A DNA stretch of 64,000 nt from Actinokineospora fastidiosa (GCF_014648415.1 NZ_BMRB01000001.1:1178001-1242000); one strand, 5' to 3'; numbered from the stretch's first letter, positions 8,200 to 17,088 are shown. Numbers and translations are program-made. The notes: a model not told the origin generated them from the letters alone.

Positions 8200-8711
8200 C
8201 CCGCCCCCCGACCCGCGCCGACGACCTGGTCCGCGCCATCGAGTTCGACCCGGTCACCGTCCAGCGGCTGGTCGCCGACGCCCAGCCGCACCTGGCCCCC
8301 TGGATGGCGTGGGCGGCCGGTGAGTACACAGTGGAGTCGGCCAGCTCGTTCCTGCTGGACGCCGCCACCGGCTGGGCAGCGGGCACGTCGTTCTGCTACC
8401 TGATCGCCCCCGGCGGCGTCCCCATCGGCGCCTGCGGCCTCGAACGCCGCATCGGCCCCCGCGGCCTGGAGATCGGCTACTGGCTGCACCCCGCCCACAC
8501 CGGCAAGGGCCGCGCCACCGCCACCCTCCTGACCCTCGCCAGAACCCTCGACGACATCGACCACGTCGAAATCCACCACGACGCCGCCAACCACGCCAGC
8601 GGCGCCATCCCCCGCCGCCTCGGCTTCACCCTGGTGGAAACCGCCGAACCCCGCCCCATCACCGCCCCAGCCGAGACCGGCGTCGGCATGATCTGGCGCA
8701 TCGGGCTTTAG
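8193..8711 (+). CDS. RimJ/RimL-type GNAT acetyltransferase
   Basis: A 172-residue GNAT protein. The pattern GLERRIGPRGLEIGYWLHPAHTGKGRATATL contains the typical IGYWL strand and the acetyl-CoA loop of the RimJ/RimL branch, followed by IHHDAANHASGAIPRRLGF, the usual helix after the fourth strand. Family members modify protein N-termini, amino acids or small toxins. It overlaps the RNA methyltransferase by 7 nt and probably belongs to the same transcript. Confidence 0.85.
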   Translation: MVTRPPTRADDLVRAIEFDPVTVQRLVADAQPHLAPWMAWAAGEYTVESASSFLLDAATGWAAGTSFCYLIAPGGVPIGACGLERRIGPRGLEIGYWLHPAHTGKGRATATLLTLARTLDDIDHVEIHHDAANHASGAIPRRLGFTLVETAEPRPITAPAETGVGMIWRIGL

Positions 8712-8831
8712 TGATCGGAAGAAGCCGCTTTCCAGGCGACAAAACTGTCACTGGCTATTGTGGTTAACAGTTCAACCTTCAACTGCGATGGAGTCTGTAT
8801 GGCCCCATGAATCTGCAGGAAGGGATCCATC

Positions 8832-9440
8832 ATGTTCGTCGCACGATCGCTGGCTGTCGTCTCGTTCGCAGCACTCGCCCTGGTCAGCGCTGGGTGCGCA
8901 GAAGGCGGCAGCCCTGTGCCCGCGGCGGGCAGCGGCTCGCACCTGGACCTTCCCGAGACGACCACCACCACGACCACGACACCGACGACGACCAAGCCAG
9001 CCACCAGTGAGCGGGGCAATGTGCCGAAGAAGCTCGGTGAGGAGGCCGGTGTGACCAACGAGGACGGGGCCACCATGTTGACTTTCACCCTCGACAGCAT
9101 CGACAAATCCGGCCGCTGCACCGGTGAATTCGCCGAGAAGCCCGAGAACGGCCACTTCCTCATTCTGCACTTGCGGGTGACCACGGCGGCCGAGTTCGAT
9201 GAGATGGTAGCGGCCGGGATGTTCAACCCGTACGACTTCGCTGTGGTCGGACCGGACGGGGTGACCGAAACCAACCTGTCCACTGTGGCCACCTACTCCT
9301 GCCTCAACGAATCCGCGCCGCTGGCGCTGGCCCCTGGGTCCAAGTACAGGTTCTCCATCGTGCTCGATTCTCGTAGCACCAAGGGTGTTCTCACGTACCG
9401 GCCGGGGTTCATGGCTTCGGGCTGGGAATGGCCGCTATAG
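8832..9440 (+). CDS. Secreted lipoprotein with a Thr-rich linker
   Basis: A 202-residue predicted lipoprotein: a signal peptide ends in a lipobox (LVSAGC, Cys about residue 22), then a poly-Thr linker (about 43-56), then a beta-rich domain of about 140 residues with one Cys pair (GRC..YSC). The layout resembles DUF4352-type immunoglobulin-like lipoproteins of actinobacteria, but I cannot confirm membership. GGAAGG precedes the ATG. The 120-nt upstream region is less GC-rich than the surroundings and probably holds its promoter. Confidence 0.75.
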   Translation: MFVARSLAVVSFAALALVSAGCAEGGSPVPAAGSGSHLDLPETTTTTTTTPTTTKPATSERGNVPKKLGEEAGVTNEDGATMLTFTLDSIDKSGRCTGEFAEKPENGHFLILHLRVTTAAEFDEMVAAGMFNPYDFAVVGPDGVTETNLSTVATYSCLNESAPLALAPGSKYRFSIVLDSRSTKGVLTYRPGFMASGWEWPL

Positions 9441-9444
9441 CGGC
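9431..9444. other. Perfect 14-bp palindrome over the lipoprotein stop codon
   Basis: GCCGCTATAGCGGC spans the last codons and TAG of the lipoprotein gene and lies 22 nt from the end of the convergent oxidoreductase gene. With no loop it is a poor terminator hairpin; it could be a protein-binding site or chance. Confidence 0.3.
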
Positions 9445-9465
9445 GTCAGCGCCTGGCGCTCGCGC

Positions 9466-11568
9466 CTACGCCCGGGTGACCTCCACCGGGATGCCGTTCA
9501 GCACCGCTGTTCCCGATGGGGCGTCGATCAGGAGTTCGTCGGCGAGGATGTTGGAGTTCACGCCCGGGTGTTCGGCGGCGACCGTCGTGTGGGTGTCGGG
9601 GTGGGTGTGGCCCCAGCCGTGGGGGATGCTGACCACGCCGGGGCGGATGGCGTCGGTGATTTCGATGGGGACGGTCACCTTGCCGGTTCGGGAGCGGACC
9701 ACGCAGGGGTCGCCGGGGGTGAGGCCGAGGCGCTCGGCGTCGGTCGGGTTGAGTTGGGCCGTGCAACGGTTGGCGCCGCCCATCAGCGGGGCGATGTTGT
9801 GCATCCACGAGTTGTTCGAGCGCAGCTGCCGTCGTCCGATGAGGACCATCGGGGGGACCGGCGCGGTGAGTTCGGCCAGCAGGCGGGGGACGTCTGCGGT
9901 CAGGGCGGGCGGGGCCAGTTCGATCCGGCCGCTCTCGGTCGCCAGCACCTCGGGGACGCGCGGCTTCAGCGGGCCGAAGTCGATGCCGTGCGGGTGGGCC
10001 CGCAGGTCCGCCAGCCGCACGTCATAAGGACCCGCCCTCAGCATCATGTCCACCAGGCGGGCCGGGCCCCGGCCCTCGGCCACCGGGACGCCGAAGCGGG
10101 ACGCGACCTGGGCCGCCACGACGTCGTCCAGCGCGTCCACATCGGACATCCCCACCACCGCCCCGGTCATGCGCAGCAACGTCTCCCACTCCTGGGGCAG
10201 CGGCGTCTCCAGCACGGCGTCGCTCCAGTTCGCCACGTTGCGGACCGCGAACTGGTACAGGGCGATGTCGTAGTGCGGGCGCTCCAGCGGCGACGTCCCC
10301 GGCAGGATCACATCCGCGTGCCGGGTCGTCTCGTTCACGTAGATGTCCAGCGACACCATGAAGTCCAGCCCGCGCAGCGCCTCCGCCAGCCGGTCGGCGT
10401 TCGGGGTGCTCACGCACGGATTGCCGGACAGCGTGACCAGCGCGCGCACGCCGCCCGCCTCGATCTCGTCGGCGAGGGTGGCCGCCGGGAGTTCGCCCAT
10501 CACCTCGGGCAGCCCGCGCACCCGGCTGTGCCAGCGGCCGTGCCGGAACGGCCTGCGGCCGCGCCCCGCGTTCGCCTGGCCCGCCGCGGCGAGCGGGAAC
10601 ATCGCGCCGCCGGGACGGTCCAGGTTGCCGGTCAGCACGTTGAGGACGTCGACCAGCCAGCTCGCCAGCGAGCCGAACCGCTGGGCCGTGGTGCCGATCC
10701 GGCCGTACACCGCCGCGGTCGGGGCCGCCGCCAGGTCGGCCGCCAGCCCGCGGATCGCCTCGGCCGACAACCCCGTCGCGGGCGCGACGGCCTCCGGGCT
10801 GAACGGGACCGCCAGCGCCCGCACCGCGTCAACCCCGGCCACGTGCGGCGCCAACGCGCCCAGCTTCACCAGATCTTCGGCGAACAGCACATGCACCAGA
10901 GCGAACAGCAGCAGCGCGTCCGTCCCCGGCCGGATCGCCAGGTGCTGGTCCGCCGACTCCGCCGTCCGCGACCGCATGGGGTCCACGACCACGACCCGCC
11001 CGCCCCGCGCCCGGATCGCCCGGAGCCGCCCCCGGGTGTCGGGGGAGGTCATCAGGCTCCCGTTGGACACCAGCGGGTTGGCGCCGAGCAGCAGCAGGAA
11101 GTCCGTCCGGTCGAGGTCGGGCACCGGCACGCTCATCGGGTCGCCGAACAGGTAGCCAGCGGCGAACTGCTTGGGCGCCTGGTCCACCGAGCTCGCCGAG
11201 TACACGTTCTTCGTGTCCAACGCCTTGATCAACGCTCGCGCGTACAGCGACGTCGACAGGTTGTGCACGCCCGGGTTGCCGAGGTACACCGCCGCCGCGT
11301 CACCCCTCGGCAGCCGGGCCGCGATCTCGGCGAACGCCTCGTCCCACGCCACCTCGACGAACCGCCCGCCCCGCTTCACCAGCGGCGCGCGCACCCGGTC
11401 GGGATCGCCGTGCAGCGACCCGATCGACGCGCCCTTCGGGCACAGGTAGCCCCGGGAGAAGACGTCCAGCGCGTCGCCGCGCACCGACGTCACCGCGCCG
11501 TCGTCGACGGTGACCGACAGGCCGCAGGTCGCCTCGCACAGCGGGCACGTGACGTGGTGGGTCGGCAT
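9466..11568 (-). CDS. Molybdopterin-dependent oxidoreductase with N-terminal [4Fe-4S] site
   Basis: A 700-residue protein of the DMSO reductase/formate dehydrogenase superfamily. It opens with a C-x2-C-x3-C ... C cluster-binding motif (CPLCEATCG ... GYLCPKG), continues with the molybdopterin domains (LGANPLVSNGS, SGNPCVSTPNADRL, LPGTSPLERPHYD) and ends with the dinucleotide-binding fold (NPTDAERLGLTPGDPCVVRSRTG). No signal peptide, so cytoplasmic. The region before SSVDQAPKQ shows Ser rather than an obvious Cys or Sec ligand, arguing against a classical formate dehydrogenase. No partner subunit is adjacent. Divergent from the GH76 gene. Confidence 0.85.
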   Translation of the reverse strand: MPTHHVTCPLCEATCGLSVTVDDGAVTSVRGDALDVFSRGYLCPKGASIGSLHGDPDRVRAPLVKRGGRFVEVAWDEAFAEIAARLPRGDAAAVYLGNPGVHNLSTSLYARALIKALDTKNVYSASSVDQAPKQFAAGYLFGDPMSVPVPDLDRTDFLLLLGANPLVSNGSLMTSPDTRGRLRAIRARGGRVVVVDPMRSRTAESADQHLAIRPGTDALLLFALVHVLFAEDLVKLGALAPHVAGVDAVRALAVPFSPEAVAPATGLSAEAIRGLAADLAAAPTAAVYGRIGTTAQRFGSLASWLVDVLNVLTGNLDRPGGAMFPLAAAGQANAGRGRRPFRHGRWHSRVRGLPEVMGELPAATLADEIEAGGVRALVTLSGNPCVSTPNADRLAEALRGLDFMVSLDIYVNETTRHADVILPGTSPLERPHYDIALYQFAVRNVANWSDAVLETPLPQEWETLLRMTGAVVGMSDVDALDDVVAAQVASRFGVPVAEGRGPARLVDMMLRAGPYDVRLADLRAHPHGIDFGPLKPRVPEVLATESGRIELAPPALTADVPRLLAELTAPVPPMVLIGRRQLRSNNSWMHNIAPLMGGANRCTAQLNPTDAERLGLTPGDPCVVRSRTGKVTVPIEITDAIRPGVVSIPHGWGHTHPDTHTTVAAEHPGVNSNILADELLIDAPSGTAVLNGIPVEVTRA

Positions 11569-11636
11569 TGATCCAGCCTGGCACGATCGGGCCCCCGCGC
11601 GGCATCCGGAACGATCCAGTGGCCACCATGGGAGGC

Positions 11637-12749
11637 ATGACCCGGGGCGCGCGACGCACGGAGGGCGCGGCCGAGCGCTCGCCGGGGCTGTGGGCCGCCC
11701 GCGCCGGGGTCGCCGAGCGGGCGATCCGCGGCCGCCACCTCCGCCGCCTGTGGGGCCTGCCCGGCACCCGGCTCGGCGTGGTCCGCAGGCCCGCCCGCCT
11801 CGCCGACCGGCTCTTCGCGCGCTGGCACTACTGGTGGCAGGCGCACCTGCTCGACTGCCTGATCGACGCCCACGAGCGCGCCCCGGCCGCCGAGCGCGTC
11901 GAGGTGATCGGCAGGCTCATCCGCGGGGTGCACCTGCGCAACCTCCGGCAGTGGACCAACGACTACTACGACGACATCGCCTGGCTCGGCCTCGCCCTGC
12001 ACCGCGCCCGCGACCTCGTCGACACCCGGCCCGCGCTCGCCGAGATCACCGCGCGGCTGCGCGATGGCTGGACCGAGCACGGCGGCGGCGGGATCTGGTG
12101 GCGGCGCGGGGACACCTTCAAGAACGTCCCCGCCAACGGCCCCGCCGCGATCCTGCTCGCCCGCGCCCGGGTCGAGCGGGCCGACCGGCAGCGCGCCCGC
12201 GCCATGGCCGAGTGGATGGAGCGGTCCCTGCGCGACCCCGGCACCGGGCTGATGTGGGACGGCCTGCACGTCGCCGAGGACGGCGGCGTCCGCGACGTCG
12301 TCACCACGACCTACACCTACTGCCAGGGCGTGTACCTGGGCGCCTGCGTCGAGTTGGCCGGGCACGAGCCCGCCGGGCCGTGGGTCGGGCGGGCCGCGCG
12401 GACCGTGCGCGCCGTCGAGGCAGGCCTAGCGCCCGACGGCGTGCTGCGCGGGCACGACGGCGGCGACGGCGGCCTGTTCACCGGCATCCTCACCCGCTAC
12501 CTCGCCGACGCCGCGATCCGGCTGCCCGCCGCCGAGGGCGAGACCGCCGCCCGGCTGGTGACGGCCAGCGCGGAGGCGCTGTGGGACAACCGGGGCGCGC
12601 TGCCCGGCGGCCCGCTGTTCGGACCGGAGTTCGCCCGCCCCGCCGACCTCGCGGGCGGCCCCGAGCACGACCTGTCCGTGCAGCTGTCGGGCTGGATGGC
12701 GCTGGAGGCCGCCGCCCGGCTGGAGGGCCGTGCCAGCATGGCGGGGTGA
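11637..12749 (+). CDS. Glycoside hydrolase family 76 protein
   Basis: About 370 residues with an alpha-barrel of the GH76 (alpha-1,6-mannanase-like) type. The twin aspartates expected for catalysis are in NDYYDDIAWLGLAL; GGIWWRRGDTFKNVPANGPAAILLAR and TYTYCQGVYLGACVELA are further family blocks. There is no signal peptide, as in the mycobacterial homologue I recall near dedA (Rv0365c), so it may act on cytoplasmic mannosyl lipids or oligosaccharides. Starts at 11628 and 11637 are both possible. The stop overlaps the next GTG by 4 nt. Confidence 0.82.
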   Translation: MTRGARRTEGAAERSPGLWAARAGVAERAIRGRHLRRLWGLPGTRLGVVRRPARLADRLFARWHYWWQAHLLDCLIDAHERAPAAERVEVIGRLIRGVHLRNLRQWTNDYYDDIAWLGLALHRARDLVDTRPALAEITARLRDGWTEHGGGGIWWRRGDTFKNVPANGPAAILLARARVERADRQRARAMAEWMERSLRDPGTGLMWDGLHVAEDGGVRDVVTTTYTYCQGVYLGACVELAGHEPAGPWVGRAARTVRAVEAGLAPDGVLRGHDGGDGGLFTGILTRYLADAAIRLPAAEGETAARLVTASAEALWDNRGALPGGPLFGPEFARPADLAGGPEHDLSVQLSGWMALEAAARLEGRASMAG

Positions 12750-13480
12750 GCGTTCTGGTGGTGACCGGCGGGAGCCGGGGAATCGGGGCCGCGGTCTGCC
12801 GCCGCGCGCCCCACGACGTGGTCGTCAACTACACCGAGGACCGGGCCGCGGCCGAGGCCGTGGTCGCCGAGGTCGAGGCCTCCGGCAGGCGCGCGCTGGC
12901 CGTGCGGGCCGACGTGTCCGCCGAGGACGACGTCGCCGCGCTGTTCGACGCGGCGGCCGAACTCGGCCCGCTGACCGGGCTGGTCGCCAACGCGGGCGTG
13001 ACCGGCGGCCGGGGCCGGGTGGACGAGGTGCCCGCCGCCGCGATGCGCGCGGTGCTCGACGTCAACGTGCTGGGCACCTTCCTGTGCCTGCAGGCCGCCG
13101 TGCGGCGGATGTCCACACGGCACGGTGGCGCGGGCGGATCGATCGTCGCCGTCTCCAGCACCGCGGCCAAGCGCGGGTCACCCGGCGAGTGGGCGCACTA
13201 CGCCGCGTCGAAGGCGGCGATCGAGACGCTGGCCTACGGGCTGGCCCTGGAGGTCGCCACCGAGGGCGTCCGGGTCAACACCGTCGCGCCCGGCACCGTC
13301 CACACCGGCCTGCACGCGGCCGCCGGCGACCCGGACCGGCCCGCGCGCCTGGCCGCGACCCGCATCCCGATGGGCCGGGCGGGCGAGCCGGACGAGATCG
13401 CCGCGGCCGTGCTCTGGCTGCTCGGGCCGGAAGCGTCCTTTGTGACCGGCGCCGTGCTGCCGGTGTCAGGCGGTTTCTAG
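12746..13480 (+). CDS. SDR-family oxidoreductase
   Basis: A 244-residue classical short-chain dehydrogenase: TGGSRGIG cofactor loop, NAGV, catalytic Ser in AVSSTAAKRG, YAASK, and the C-terminal GRAGEPDEIAAAVLWLL...SGGF typical of the FabG-like branch. It is translationally coupled to the GH76 gene through a GTGA overlap, so a sugar-derived substrate is conceivable. Its last 15 nt overlap the convergent ATPase gene. Confidence 0.87.
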   Translation: MSVLVVTGGSRGIGAAVCRRAPHDVVVNYTEDRAAAEAVVAEVEASGRRALAVRADVSAEDDVAALFDAAAELGPLTGLVANAGVTGGRGRVDEVPAAAMRAVLDVNVLGTFLCLQAAVRRMSTRHGGAGGSIVAVSSTAAKRGSPGEWAHYAASKAAIETLAYGLALEVATEGVRVNTVAPGTVHTGLHAAAGDPDRPARLAATRIPMGRAGEPDEIAAAVLWLLGPEASFVTGAVLPVSGGF

Positions 13481-13870
13481 CCGGAAGTACGCCGTCAGGG
13501 TGGTCAGGTCGTCGCTGTGGGCGATGTCGTAGTGCTCGGTGATGGCCTCGACCATGCCCAGGCCGTGGCCGCGCAGCGTGCCCAGGCCGGTCTCCGGGTC
13601 GCGCCAGCGCCCGTCGTCGGTGACGGTGGCGACGACGCGCGCCGGGTGGATCGTCGCGGTGACCGTGATCGACGTCGGCGCGTGCGCCACGGCCTCCGCG
13701 GTGGCCTCGGTGACGGCCAGCACGATGTCGCAGGCGGACAGTTCGGCGACGCCGTGATCGATCAGCCACCGGGTGAGCGCGCGACGGGCCGTGTCGGCGG
13801 CGTCGGCGGTGATCGTCAAGGCCAGGGTCGGCAGGTCCTGTCCGGTCATGGCGGACACCGGCGCTCCCAT
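13466..13870 (-). CDS. Anti-sigma-type ATP-binding protein (HATPase_c_2)
   Basis: A 134-residue GHKL-fold ATP-binding protein like the RsbW/SpoIIAB kinases and the many Streptomyces ATP-binding regulators. The N-box appears as LAVTEATAEAVAH, with a substitution of the usual Asn, and the glycine-rich box as GTLRGHGLGMVEAI. Such proteins bind anti-sigma-factor antagonists or sigma factors; here no partner gene is adjacent, so it is an orphan. The start at 13870 has GGGAG upstream; an internal ATG at 13849 is the alternative. Confidence 0.75.
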   Translation of the reverse strand: MGAPVSAMTGQDLPTLALTITADAADTARRALTRWLIDHGVAELSACDIVLAVTEATAEAVAHAPTSITVTATIHPARVVATVTDDGRWRDPETGLGTLRGHGLGMVEAITEHYDIAHSDDLTTLTAYFRLETA

Positions 13871-13934
13871 CCGGGCCCGCTCCCGCGGCGGGCCCGAAGG
13901 GAGCGTCGTGGGAGCGGCGCGGGGTGTTACCGGA

Positions 13935-14381
13935 TCACTCCAGGGGCTCCAGCTGCCACAGGTCCGCCTGCTCGGTGGTGCTCTGGACGGTCTGCACGGT
14001 GTGCACCGCCGCGTTGTCGCCGACGGGGACCACGCTGAGCGCCAGGCGCTCGGGCGCGGAGAGGATGGTGAAGTCACCGGCCTCGGTCTGCTCCACCGTC
14101 CAGAACTGGCTCGGGTCGCCGCACTCGCCGAGGGTGCCGTCGTGCGCGACGCAGTCCAGGACATGGCGGATGAGCAGCGCGGGCTCGTCCGCGCCCGCCG
14201 GGACGACGTCCCAGGTGGTCGCGTTGCCGCCGCAGTCGGCCAGTTCCACCTTGTCCGCGCCGATGGCGAGGCACTGGCCGGTGAGCACGGAGATGATGGT
14301 GTAGCGGTCGGCGGGCACGTCCGCGGCCGCCACCGCGGGGAACGCGACGAGCGCCGCGACCGCGCCGGTGATGGTTTTCAT
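13935..14381 (-). CDS. Secreted ricin-type beta-trefoil protein
   Basis: A 148-residue protein with a clear signal peptide (MKTITGAVAALVAFPAVAAA) and one beta-trefoil domain. The spaced segments TGQCLAIG...LADCGG..TTWDV, LDCVAHDGTLGECGDPSQFWTV and QADLWQLEPL show the QxW-like repeats and paired cysteines of ricin B lectin modules. It has no attached catalytic domain, so it is probably a free carbohydrate-binding or cell-surface protein. The LacI gene follows downstream on the same strand. Confidence 0.7.
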   Translation of the reverse strand: MKTITGAVAALVAFPAVAAADVPADRYTIISVLTGQCLAIGADKVELADCGGNATTWDVVPAGADEPALLIRHVLDCVAHDGTLGECGDPSQFWTVEQTEAGDFTILSAPERLALSVVPVGDNAAVHTVQTVQSTTEQADLWQLEPLE

Positions 14382-14433
14382 GGACCCTGCCTACTGGGCG
14401 GCGGCGGTCGGTGCCCGGGCGAGATCGGGCGAA

Positions 14434-15441
14434 TCACCCGTCCGCGTGACAGCCGCAGGAGCCGCGGTGGACCAGCGTCGGGGGCAGCAGCACCGTCTCC
14501 GGCTCGCGCTCCGGGTCGGCGATGCGGGCGAGCAGCAGCCGCACCGCGGTGCGGCCGATCTCGTCGACCGGGTGGGCCATGGTCGTGATGCCGGGCTCGA
14601 CGAGCTCGGCCCACTCGACCTCGTCGTGGCCCGCGATGGCGAAGTCGTGGCCGATGCGCATGCCGTGGGCGCGGGCCTCCCGGTACGCGCCGCCGGTCAT
14701 CGCGCCGTTGCCGGTGATCACCGCCGTCGGGCGCTCGGGCACGGTCAGCAGGCGTCGCAGCGCGAGCACGCCGTCCTCGTGCGTCGCCCCGCCGCCCGCG
14801 ACGAGGTTGGAGTCCCACCGCAGCCCGGCGCGGCCCAGGCCCAGGCGGTAGCCGAGCGTGCGCTCCTCGCTCGCGCCCACCCAGTCCACGCCGCTGATGA
14901 AGCCGATGCGGCGGTGCCCCGCGCCCGCAAGGTGCGACACCAGCGCCGAGGTCGACTGGATGTTCTCCGGTCCGACCTGGTCGAGCTTGACCCGGTGGGA
15001 GACCCGGTCGACCAGCACGGCGGGGATGTTGCTGCGGGCGAGGGCGTCGAGGGTCGCGGTGTCGCCGGGGACGGGGGTCAGCAGCACGCCGTCCACCCGC
15101 CGCGCCTGCAGCCTGCGCACGGCGTCGCGCTCGCCGTCGGAGGTGTCGAGGGTGTCGCCGATCAGCACGGTGTAGCCAGCGGCCGTCGCCTCGGCCTCGA
15201 TGGCGTGGATCAGCTGGGCCAGGTGCGGGTTGGCCAGCAGCGACATCGCCACGCCGATGGACTTGGTGCCGCCGGTGACCAGCGACCGGGCGATGGCGTT
15301 GCCGGTGTAGCCGGTGGACTCGATGGCGGCCAGGACCCGGACCCTGGTCGACTCGGCGACCGCTCTCGTCTCGTTGACCACGTGCGAGACGGTGCTGATC
15401 GACACCCCGGCGATCCGGGCGACATCCTGCATGGTGGCCAC
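14434..15441 (-). CDS. LacI-family transcriptional regulator
   Basis: About 335 residues. The N-terminal helix-turn-helix and hinge (MQDVARIAGVSISTVSHVVNETRAVAESTRVRVLAAIESTGY) are textbook LacI, followed by a periplasmic-binding-protein-like effector domain with SLLANPHLAQLIHAIEAEA and GFISGV. Such repressors usually respond to a sugar. The GTG at 15441 has AGGA upstream; the ATG at 15432 is the alternative. It is divergent from a small kinase gene, with a LacI-type operator between them, so autoregulation and control of the kinase are likely. Confidence 0.88.
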   Translation of the reverse strand: MATMQDVARIAGVSISTVSHVVNETRAVAESTRVRVLAAIESTGYTGNAIARSLVTGGTKSIGVAMSLLANPHLAQLIHAIEAEATAAGYTVLIGDTLDTSDGERDAVRRLQARRVDGVLLTPVPGDTATLDALARSNIPAVLVDRVSHRVKLDQVGPENIQSTSALVSHLAGAGHRRIGFISGVDWVGASEERTLGYRLGLGRAGLRWDSNLVAGGGATHEDGVLALRRLLTVPERPTAVITGNGAMTGGAYREARAHGMRIGHDFAIAGHDEVEWAELVEPGITTMAHPVDEIGRTAVRLLLARIADPEREPETVLLPPTLVHRGSCGCHADG

Positions 15442-15466
15442 GGCGTGTAATCCTGCTTCCGTTCGC

Positions 15467-15480
15467 TGCAAACGCTTGCG
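15467..15480. promoter_or_regulatory. LacI-family operator between the regulator and kinase genes
   Basis: TGCAAACGCTTGCG is an imperfect palindrome with the central CG typical of LacI/GalR operators. It lies 26 nt upstream of the regulator start and 28 nt upstream of the kinase ATG. Confidence 0.6.
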
Positions 15481-15507
15481 GACCATACCCCGCCGAGAGT
15501 GAGGACC

Positions 15508-16107
15508 ATGGGACCGACCTTCCCCGACCTGGTCGCCCGCGCGTCCGCCCTGACCGACCGGCGCCGCCTGCTCGGCGTCTGCGGCCCGCCGGGCGCGGGC
15601 AAGTCGACCCTGGCCGCCCGGCTGGCCGAGGCGCTGGGCGAGCGGGCCGCGCTGGTCGGGATGGACGGCTTCCACCTCGCCCAGCGGGTGCTCGACCGGC
15701 TCGGCGCCGCCGAGGTCAAGGGCGCCCCCCACACCTTCGACGCCGACGGCTACGCCGATCTGCTGGCCAGGCTAAAGGCGCGCACCGACAAGATCGTCTA
15801 CGCCCCGGAGTTCCGCAGGGAGATCGAGGAACCGGTCGCCTGCGCGGTGCCGGTGCCCAGGGACGTGCCGCTGGTGATCACCGAGGGCAACTACCTGCTG
15901 CACTGGCCGCGCGTGCGGGCGCTGCTCGACGAGGTCTGGTACGTCGACGTGCCCGACGACGTGCGCCGGGAGCGGCTGTGGCGGCGGCACATGGCCTACG
16001 GCCGCACGTCGCTGGAGGCGTGGGAGCGCACGATGGGCTCCGACGAGCGGAACGCGGTCCTGATCGCCGCGGGCCGCGAGCACGCCGACCTCGTGGTCAC
16101 TCCGTGA
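15508..16107 (+). CDS. P-loop nucleoside/sugar kinase (uridine kinase-like)
   Basis: A 199-residue kinase of the uridine kinase/phosphoribulokinase/pantothenate kinase class. Walker A is GPPGAGKST; VGMDGFHLAQRVLDRLG and ITEGNYLLHWPRVRALLDEVWYVDVP are the substrate and Walker B regions. The family annotated as nucleoside/nucleotide kinase often sits beside sugar regulators and may phosphorylate a sugar or nucleoside. The divergent LacI gene and the shared operator support a catabolic kinase. The start could be GTG 15499. It overlaps the convergent DedA gene by 11 nt. Confidence 0.78.
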   Translation: MGPTFPDLVARASALTDRRRLLGVCGPPGAGKSTLAARLAEALGERAALVGMDGFHLAQRVLDRLGAAEVKGAPHTFDADGYADLLARLKARTDKIVYAPEFRREIEEPVACAVPVPRDVPLVITEGNYLLHWPRVRALLDEVWYVDVPDDVRRERLWRRHMAYGRTSLEAWERTMGSDERNAVLIAAGREHADLVVTP

Positions 16108-16762
16108 TGGAGATGGTGTCGACGGGCTTGCGCATCTCCTGGCGGTACTTCCAGATCCCCCACACCGTGCCGCCGACGAAGAACGCGACGCTGCCGATCA
16201 CCGCGGCCGTCTGCAGCCACGGGACGCGGTCGAGCAGGCCCGCTGCGTAGTAGCCGAGCAGGACAAGCGTCGGCACCCACGCCACCGCGCCGACGGTCGT
16301 GGCCAAGGCGAACTTGCGCGCGTCCATCTTCGCCGCGCCCGCGATCAGCGGGGCGAGCGTGCGCACCCAGGGCAGCCAGCGGGCGAGCACGATCGCCAGG
16401 AAGCCGCGCCGGTCGAGGAAGTCCCGCGCCTTGGCCAGGTTGGCCGCGTTGAGCACGCGCCCGCCCTTGCGCGTGATGATCGCGTGGCCCGTCTTGGCCC
16501 CGATGAGGTAGCCGAGCTGGTTGGCCCCCACCGCGGTCACCGTCGCCGCGATGGACAGCGCCCACGCCTGCCCCTCGGCAGCGTGCTGGGCGAGCACGAC
16601 CCCGGCCGCGAACAGCAGCGAGTCGCCGGGGAGGAACAGCCCGAAGATGAAGGCGCACTCGACGAACACGAAACCCAGCACGATGGCCCACACCAACAGG
16701 GGCCCCGCCGAGTCGAGCACGCCGGTCGCGAGGGTCACGGCCGTAGGGTACGTGTCGCTCAC
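16097..16762 (-). CDS. DedA-family membrane protein
   Basis: A 221-residue membrane protein. The conserved FVFVECAFIFGLFLPGDSLLF, the GANQLGYLIGAKTGH stretch and the RWLPWVRTLAPLIAGAAKM block identify DedA, a family of putative proton-coupled transporters that recycle undecaprenyl phosphate or other lipids across the membrane. A second DedA gene lies at 23629-24282. The start is the GTG overlapping the preceding stop (GTGA), so it is coupled to the DUF6191 gene. Confidence 0.88.
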   Translation of the reverse strand: MSDTYPTAVTLATGVLDSAGPLLVWAIVLGFVFVECAFIFGLFLPGDSLLFAAGVVLAQHAAEGQAWALSIAATVTAVGANQLGYLIGAKTGHAIITRKGGRVLNAANLAKARDFLDRRGFLAIVLARWLPWVRTLAPLIAGAAKMDARKFALATTVGAVAWVPTLVLLGYYAAGLLDRVPWLQTAAVIGSVAFFVGGTVWGIWKYRQEMRKPVDTISITE

Positions 16763-17088
16763 CCGGTCGGGTCTCCCGTCGAGCGCAATTCACCAGCCTT
16801 TGTCCCCGGGTTACCGGGCAACACCACCGTCCCCGCGTCGAGATCGACCCCCAGCGGCGGCGGCCCGCCCTGCGCGTCCTCCTCGCGCATCATCGACATG
16901 GAGTCGCGGTGGTCGAGCTCCATGCGCTTGGTGCCGTAGAACATGGCCGTGAACTCGTTGACGTAGGTGGCCGTGATCGGGGTGCCCGCCCGCCCGCGCC
17001 GTTTCTGCCTGCGCAGCTCGAAGACGCCGAAGGCGACCATGAGCAGCGTGCCGCCGGGCACGGCCCAGGTGAGGACGGTCTCCACCAT
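16759..17088 (-). CDS. Small membrane protein, DUF6191-like
   Basis: A 109-residue protein with one N-terminal transmembrane helix (about residues 5-22) followed by a basic RRQKRRGRAGTP stretch and a soluble tail containing NEFTAMFYGTKRMELDHRDSMSMMREE. This organisation matches small actinobacterial proteins classed as DUF6191, of unknown role. The stop overlaps the DedA start by 4 nt, so the two membrane proteins are made together. Confidence 0.65.
   Translation of the reverse strand: MVETVLTWAVPGGTLLMVAFGVFELRRQKRRGRAGTPITATYVNEFTAMFYGTKRMELDHRDSMSMMREEDAQGGPPPLGVDLDAGTVVLPGNPGTKAGELRSTGDPTG

Noticed and set aside
9466-11568. Formate dehydrogenase alpha subunit (fdhF/fdhA)
   Set aside because: The expected Cys/Sec ligand context is not visible and no beta subunit or fdhD gene adjoins, so only the superfamily is claimed.
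9385-11571. Long open frames antisense to the molybdopterin oxidoreductase and to the four-domain GNAT gene (also 4613-6556)
   Set aside because: They are shadow frames caused by very high GC: composition is rich in Arg/His/Gln with no domain motifs, while the opposite strand has clear protein families.
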